Of a stretch of DNA of 64,000 nt, positions 59,677 to 64,000 are shown one piece after another. The notes beneath the pieces are model-generated. The model saw only the letters and a list, made by a program, of their open reading frames with translations, made no database searches and was not told the origin of the DNA. Origin of the DNA: Aquatica leii (lineage: Eukaryota > Arthropoda > Insecta > Coleoptera > Lampyridae); NCBI GenBank assembly GCA_035610365.1, contig CM069432.1, positions 80,294,520 to 80,358,519 of the forward strand. The letters are read 5' to 3'. The position numbers and the translations under genes are program-made. The number at the start of each line of letters is the position of its first letter. Position 1 is the stretch's first letter.

Positions 59677-61296
59677 CAAAAATTAAAAAAACAATAAAAA
59701 AATGAGTAATTGTCCGAGAAGAACTTGAAATCGAAAACGGATGTATCAATAAGACTAACTTCACAAGTATCGGAATTATACGAAACAATCGGAACAAAAT
59801 CTCTCGAATCATACACACAACAAACATTCTCAAACATCAATTCATAGAGCGCTCCTATCAAAGTAAAAACATACTAGGTGAGTCCTAAAGATACCATAAC
59901 AAAAGAAGAACATAACAGATGATCGAATACCAACTTTCGAAAATACTTATCGTAAGGAAACTTTCGGAGCGTAACGAATAACAAAATAATTCATATAAAC
60001 AAATAACCTTCGATACACTAAAACATAACTGTACAAACAAAAATAGGATTAATTTAAGATCACTATAGTCTGCTGCATTAATGGTAGGAAATCTAAGAAG
60101 AGGGAACTTCTGAGCTTCACGGGATCCACTCATAATGTTGTACACCCACAACTAAAAAAACTACATAAAAATGCAAATACGCAAACACAAACAATCGTTA
60201 AATCAACCAAAGAACTTATTTACATAGGCATAAAAACCAAACGAAACAAAACAAATTTTACTAGAAAAATCACGTTGATTTTCTATAAAGTCCATAACAT
60301 ACAAATCTTTAGTAGTGTTACCGTTCGTATCCTTCAATTGTTTAAACCAGCTGAGAGAGAATCTTAATAACTCTACATAGAAAGTACCTACACAAAATAA
60401 AAAAACAAGAAACGCAAACAAAAACAAAAGAAAATCGAACAAGTCAAAACTATACTAACGTATACATATCAAAAAGAAATAACAGTTCATATTTCCTAAA
60501 ATATTATCACTGATTTCATATCCAGAAGGCAGAGCTTCTAAACAAAACAAAACATAAATTGACATAAAACAAAAGACAAACATATTCATGTGAACCTTGT
60601 GTTTCACTTCGAATTTCATTCAACAAATCATATTCGTAACCTAAAAGAAGAAAATTTCTTTTAAGACCTTAACAAAACAAAATCAAACAAATCTCAACGT
60701 AATATACGTTATCATAACGAACCAACATCATAAAACAAAACTTAGCAGAAACGTAAGCAAAACAATCCACTTTTCCAAATGCAAAAATTTGAGAATTCAC
60801 ACGAGCACACACTACAATGGTGAGAATCTCAGAATTAAGCACAATCAAAAATCAGTTGAAAGTTCTACAAATTGAGAAACATTCATTTCGAAATCAGACG
60901 AATGCAAAACAAAATCGAAAACACATAAGTTCAAATACAATTCATACTCAATAAAAGATCTAACTCCATTTTCAGAAAATTCAAAATGTCTAAACGAAAT
61001 CATAAATACTGAAGTCGTACACAGAATGTAAATCATCACAACAATGTAATCGTAGCCAAAGTTACAAATCAAAATCAATAACGAAATCAGATCAATCGTA
61101 TCAGACGTAGTATTTCAAATCGTATCGTAAACTTAAATTGAATCGTATTTTACCTTCGCACAAACAAGTGATAAACCTTACATAACATATTAACATAGTT
61201 ATAATACACAAACAATATAAACAAATCATAATACATAAAACACAAAATACAAAAAAATCAAATCAAATTTTCAGTAACGTTAGAATTTTCTCTAGC
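59677..61296 (-). other. Internal region of the nested LTR element, no known domain
   Basis: In the element's own orientation it contains several minus-strand frames of 61-88 codons (61078-60845, 60442-60203, 60151-59885 and 59861-59676). Their text is rich in Phe, Ser, Leu, Tyr and Cys and shows no protease, RT, integrase or zinc-knuckle motif. The plus strand is unusually rich in AAAC/ACAA words. They may be decayed gag or simply non-coding filler, as in LARD-type elements that borrow enzymes from an autonomous relative. Confidence 0.5.
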
Positions 61297-61314
61297 CTAC
61301 ACGTTGCGGTGCCA
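61297..61314 (-). other. Candidate primer-binding site
   Basis: TGGCACCGCAACGTGTAG on the minus strand starts with TGG, the complement of a tRNA CCA end, two bases after the LTR terminus. It would pair with a tRNA ending CTACACGTTGCGGTGCCA. I cannot say which insect tRNA has this acceptor stem. Confidence 0.65.
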
Positions 61315-61316
61315 AT

Positions 61317-62692
61317 TGTATAACGAAAAAAAACTTTACATAAAACAAACGCATAAAAAATAAATGAATTAAAATGCACCGTGCTAGCTCACAAAAATAT
61401 TTATTTAAAACACACATTAAACACAAACTACATAAGAGCAATGAGAAATTTTCAGATTTATTTAATTAGAGTCGTGGGAATTCTTACGTTACTTAAGATT
61501 AATAATTTTCAATTTGATAAATACAAAAACTTTATAATTTGGACGCCACAATATTTTTTATATTAAAATGGTTAAATATTGAAACCAAAAGATTAACACT
61601 AACATAATAAAAAAAAACATATTTACATATTTAACAGTATCGAAGGTCAAATATAAAATCAAAGTTACCTGATTTCAAACTTTAATGCGCAAGTCGAATT
61701 GGTGAGGTCAGTGACGCGTTCTCATCTAATTTATGCGATGACGCAACATTACGAAATTCTTGAAATGCATATTCAAATTTCCAAATTTTCCGTATTTATC
61801 CTGATTGATCTAATATTCGTACAGATCCATTAACCAGAACATCGTAAAACAAACGTAGCGTATGATAATCATTCGCAACATCCAACTCAAATTTTATCAG
61901 ACGTAACATGAATAATTATCGATTTTTACTCATAAAAACCATAATTCGTAACGGAAATTCTTCGTAACAGTGACGTTGTGACTAACATCAAACGTGCAGC
62001 GTAAAACCATATCTTAATATCACATTTCAAACATCAAAATCGTAAAAAGGCGTACGTATCCAAACGAAATTTTCGTAACCATAAACGAATTCACACGTAC
62101 ACAAATCAAAAAGCATCGAATAAATCAGAAAGCGTAGTCGCATATCAAAAGCAAAAACTTCCAGTTCGGCCGTATAAAAAATTATTGCGCAACTTGCTAT
62201 TTAGGCGTGGCCATCATATGACTCATTGAAATGATGCAATACGATGCAATTCTCGTAAATCGTATACTTAATTCTTTTTTTTCGAAGGTTTGAAACCAAG
62301 TACCATAAACAAAAAACTAAAACGTAAATTGCGATGTATTACAAAATACGAGTCAAAACAAAAATGACTTACCCCTTCGAATTAACGGGTTTATCTTTAT
62401 TAATTTCGTAAATTCAACAACGAAACGCAAATGCTACCACAAAACGCAAGTGTTACTACCAAACGAAAGTACTTCTACAAACGCCGGCATAACTTGCAGC
62501 ACGCAAAAAAATGTCTACTTCACTTCATTGCGAAACGTAAGATGTCGAAAAATGACTTCGTACTTAAGAAGAAGGCTCAAAACGCATGTGCGTGCGTCAA
62601 ATTTATTGCGCAAAAGAATTTACATAAACAGTGAACACAAAAATGTTAATTAAAAACAGACGTATTCAATCGAAAAAAATGTGTACGTTACA
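61317..62692 (-). repeat. 5' LTR (right copy) of the nested element
   Basis: The complete LTR copy of 1376 bp, with TG...CA ends on the minus strand. It matches 58322-59663 almost base for base. The three frames reported here (61381-61566, 62431-62634, 62450-62653) are LTR sequence. Promoter elements were not pinned down. Confidence 0.9.
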
Positions 62693-63240
62693 TATTTTCT
62701 TATAAAGAACTTGCATTCTAGGCCAAATCATCTCCTGTCTTTAGTACGTAAACCTTTCTGGGCTATATCAGGTCGGGTTATTTGCAAAAATATAGTGAGC
62801 AAACGTATCACGTTTTTGTGTTAAAACAACACTCTGTAATCAGTTCATGGGAGATTGGCCTTCCTTCCGGTTTTCATTTAACAGACCTTGCTTCTAGGTT
62901 ACGAAGGTTGATTTTACGGGACCGCTGCCCATGAAGCGCAGAAATACAAGAAACTCAAAACACATAAAGGTATACATAGCTCTCTTTATTTTTACGACCA
63001 CAAAGGCTCTTCATCTTGAGCTAATCACTAGCTTGTCATCAGATTCATTCATTAAAACGTTTAAACGTTTCATAGCCCGTCGTGGCACATCTTCTTGTAT
63101 GGTTAGTGATAATAACAAAAACTTTATTGTTGCTGCTGATGAAATTTGTTTGGCATATGCGTTCAAGACGCTAAGCGTTCAAACAAAAATTAAGTATTTC
63201 TTGGCACAAGAACAATTACACAATTACAAAGCAGCCTGAC
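62693..63240 (+). pseudogene. Bel/Pao integrase relic, resumed after the insertion
   Basis: Directly after the LTR element the frame reads YFLIKNLHSRPNHLLSLV and RKPFWAISGRVICKN, the zinc-binding N-terminal side of a Bel/Pao integrase; the following VSKRITFLC and stop have replaced part of the CxxC. Then MGDWPSFRFSFNRPCF, an in-frame TAG, VDFTGPLPMKRRN (first catalytic Asp), HIKVYIALFIFTTTKALHLE, SSDSFIKTFKRFIARRG and MVSDNNKNFI (second catalytic Asp). A frame of 102 codons covers 62931-63239 and ends at TGA. The catalytic Glu region is not clearly recognisable. Sequence order and similarity make this the continuation of 56205-58310. Confidence 0.9.
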
Positions 63241-63389
63241 CTGAGAAAGAAATGTTCATTTCGAGTTATTAAGCAAAGTTTGATTAACAAACCTAAAGAA
63301 GACATAAAGACAAATTTAAATACTGAGGTAAACTCTAAAAATCTTGACCTATCAGTGAAAATTAATATATTATAATAATAATTAATTAT

Positions 63390-64000
63390 AATTATATAGA
63401 ATTAGGGCTTCTGAAAAAAGAAAAAATTATCAGACCGAATAAAGGATGGGTAAATAAAGAGATTAGACGAGAGTCGTTGCATTTGAAGGAATTACACTCA
63501 ATGGTCAAAAGTGATTTATACCCAAAAGAATTGGCAAATGTGTACAAACTCAAAAAAAGTTGTTTTAAACAAAAAATAAAACAAACAAAGCGTTCGTATT
63601 TTGAAGCTAAAATAAACAAGTCGAAGAACGTTAACAAAGAAACGTGGAATATTGTTAAAATTGTAACTGACTCGAAGGAAACTAATAAGAAGATATTTGA
63701 GTTGAACATCAATGGTAATATGGTGACAAATAAGCTTGAGATAGCAAATTGCTTTGGTGAATACTTTTCTTCCGTACCTGCTGCCGCACTACGATCTCAT
63801 TTTAATAATAAGATGTCACCCTCTTGCACAGTAACTACAAACCCTATTTTATCATCTTTTGTTATGTTTCCAATTAGTTCTAAAGAAGTAAGAGCTGAAG
63901 TGTTGAACTTAAAAATTTCTTTGCCAGGACCCGATGAAATTGAAGTCAAAGTTCTCAAACTTATTATTACAGAAATAGAAGATCAGTTGGCAAACATTTT
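63390..64000 (+). CDS. LINE ORF2-like protein, linker to start of RT (runs off window)
   Basis: About 200 codons are open to the window edge with no stop. The text includes KGWVNKEIRRESLHLK, KKSCFKQKIKQTKRSYFEAK, KETWNIVKIVTDS, NKLEIANCFGEYFSSV, FPISSKEVRAEVLNLK and SLPGPDEIEVKVLKLI. This is the region between endonuclease and reverse transcriptase in jockey/CR1-type LINEs: the W.n.EI..., K..Y....I, TW..v, IA..F..YF.s and S.GPDEI motifs occur in the usual order. The catalytic RT motifs would follow beyond 64000. It is better preserved than the LINE at 43.3-44.3 kb and could be intact, but the endonuclease is not visible upstream, so it is 5' truncated. An antisense frame at 63392-63712 is a shadow of this one. 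Confidence 0.85.

Larger units (their letters stand above)
58322..62692 (-). mobile_element. Young non-autonomous LTR retrotransposon nested in Bel/Pao
   Basis: Two ~1.35-kb direct repeats (58322-59663 and 61317-62692) enclose ~1.65 kb. On the minus strand each LTR starts TGTAACG; the 5' LTR (right copy) ends CGTTATACA, giving TG...CA ends. An 18-nt primer-binding-site candidate, TGGCACCGCAACGTGTAG, lies two bases inside the 5' LTR (61314-61297). A purine-rich AAGTAGCGAG precedes the 3' LTR. By eye only about ten substitutions and a few indels separate the LTRs, so insertion is recent. A TATTT pair (58317-58321 and 62693-62697) is a candidate 5-bp target duplication; the outer three bases of the 3' LTR seem lost. 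The interior encodes no gag or pol that I recognise. Confidence 0.88.

Noticed and set aside
59676-61078. Set of minus-strand frames considered as envelope or gag
   Set aside because: Hydrophobic text only reflects base composition. There is no signal peptide, cleavage site, zinc knuckle or other retroviral motif.
63392-63712. 106-codon minus-strand frame
   Set aside because: It is antisense to the LINE frame, which has clear family motifs.
1-64000. Bacterial origin, CRISPR array or prophage
   Set aside because: No regularly spaced short repeats, no operon-like genes and no ribosome-binding sites. All coding relics belong to metazoan transposons or mitochondria.

Overview
The window reads as nuclear DNA of an arthropod, most likely an insect. 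It is very AT-rich. It has no operons, Shine-Dalgarno sites or long cellular reading frames. It is packed with eroded metazoan transposable elements: Bel/Pao, a Penelope-like element with a GIY-YIG domain, Harbinger with a MADF gene, piggyBac, mariner and jockey/CR1-like LINEs. A mitochondrial ND5 insert reads best when AGA is taken as serine, as in the invertebrate mitochondrial code. I recognise no intact host protein-coding gene.

Layout. 0-12.7 kb: mostly featureless AT-rich DNA, with a LINE 3' tail and a possible mariner N-terminal scrap at the extreme left. 12.7-21 kb: a repeat-rich zone holding (TA)n tracts, clusters of GTCACTTCC and TGGCACC motifs in both orientations, a ~250-bp tandem array facing an inverted partial copy (18.6-20.2 kb), and a tRNA-like scrap. 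22.3-23.8 kb: a decayed Penelope-like element (RT plus GIY-YIG) with a hammerhead-like motif at its 3' side. 24.1-24.45 kb, minus strand: a heat-shock-type promoter (four HSE-like blocks and a TATA box) followed by a candidate non-coding first exon and a GTAAGT donor. 27.1-28.8 kb and 48.4-50.2 kb: two copies of one ~1.7-kb inverted-terminal-repeat element in opposite orientation. 31.3-33.4 kb: a mariner C-terminal fragment, a Harbinger transposase with a convergent MADF gene and a Harbinger-like terminus next to an old LTR fragment. 33.9-34.2 kb: the ND5 NUMT. 40.1-45.6 kb: a hAT-like MITE, a piggyBac relic, a LINE reverse transcriptase relic and a second Harbinger/MADF pair. 56.2-63.2 kb: a Bel/Pao pol gene split by a young 4.37-kb LTR retrotransposon on the minus strand. 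63.4-64 kb: an open LINE frame leaving the window.

How the parts relate. Nearly all coding sequence is dead transposon DNA, so there is no pathway to reconstruct. The nesting does give relative ages. Bel/Pao is older than the LTR element inside it, whose LTRs differ at only about ten positions by eye. A Harbinger terminus abuts an older LTR copy of the same family. The most likely host-gene signals are the heat-shock-type promoter with its leader, and perhaps a few less AT-rich islands that I could not identify. Boundaries are by-eye estimates unless stated otherwise.
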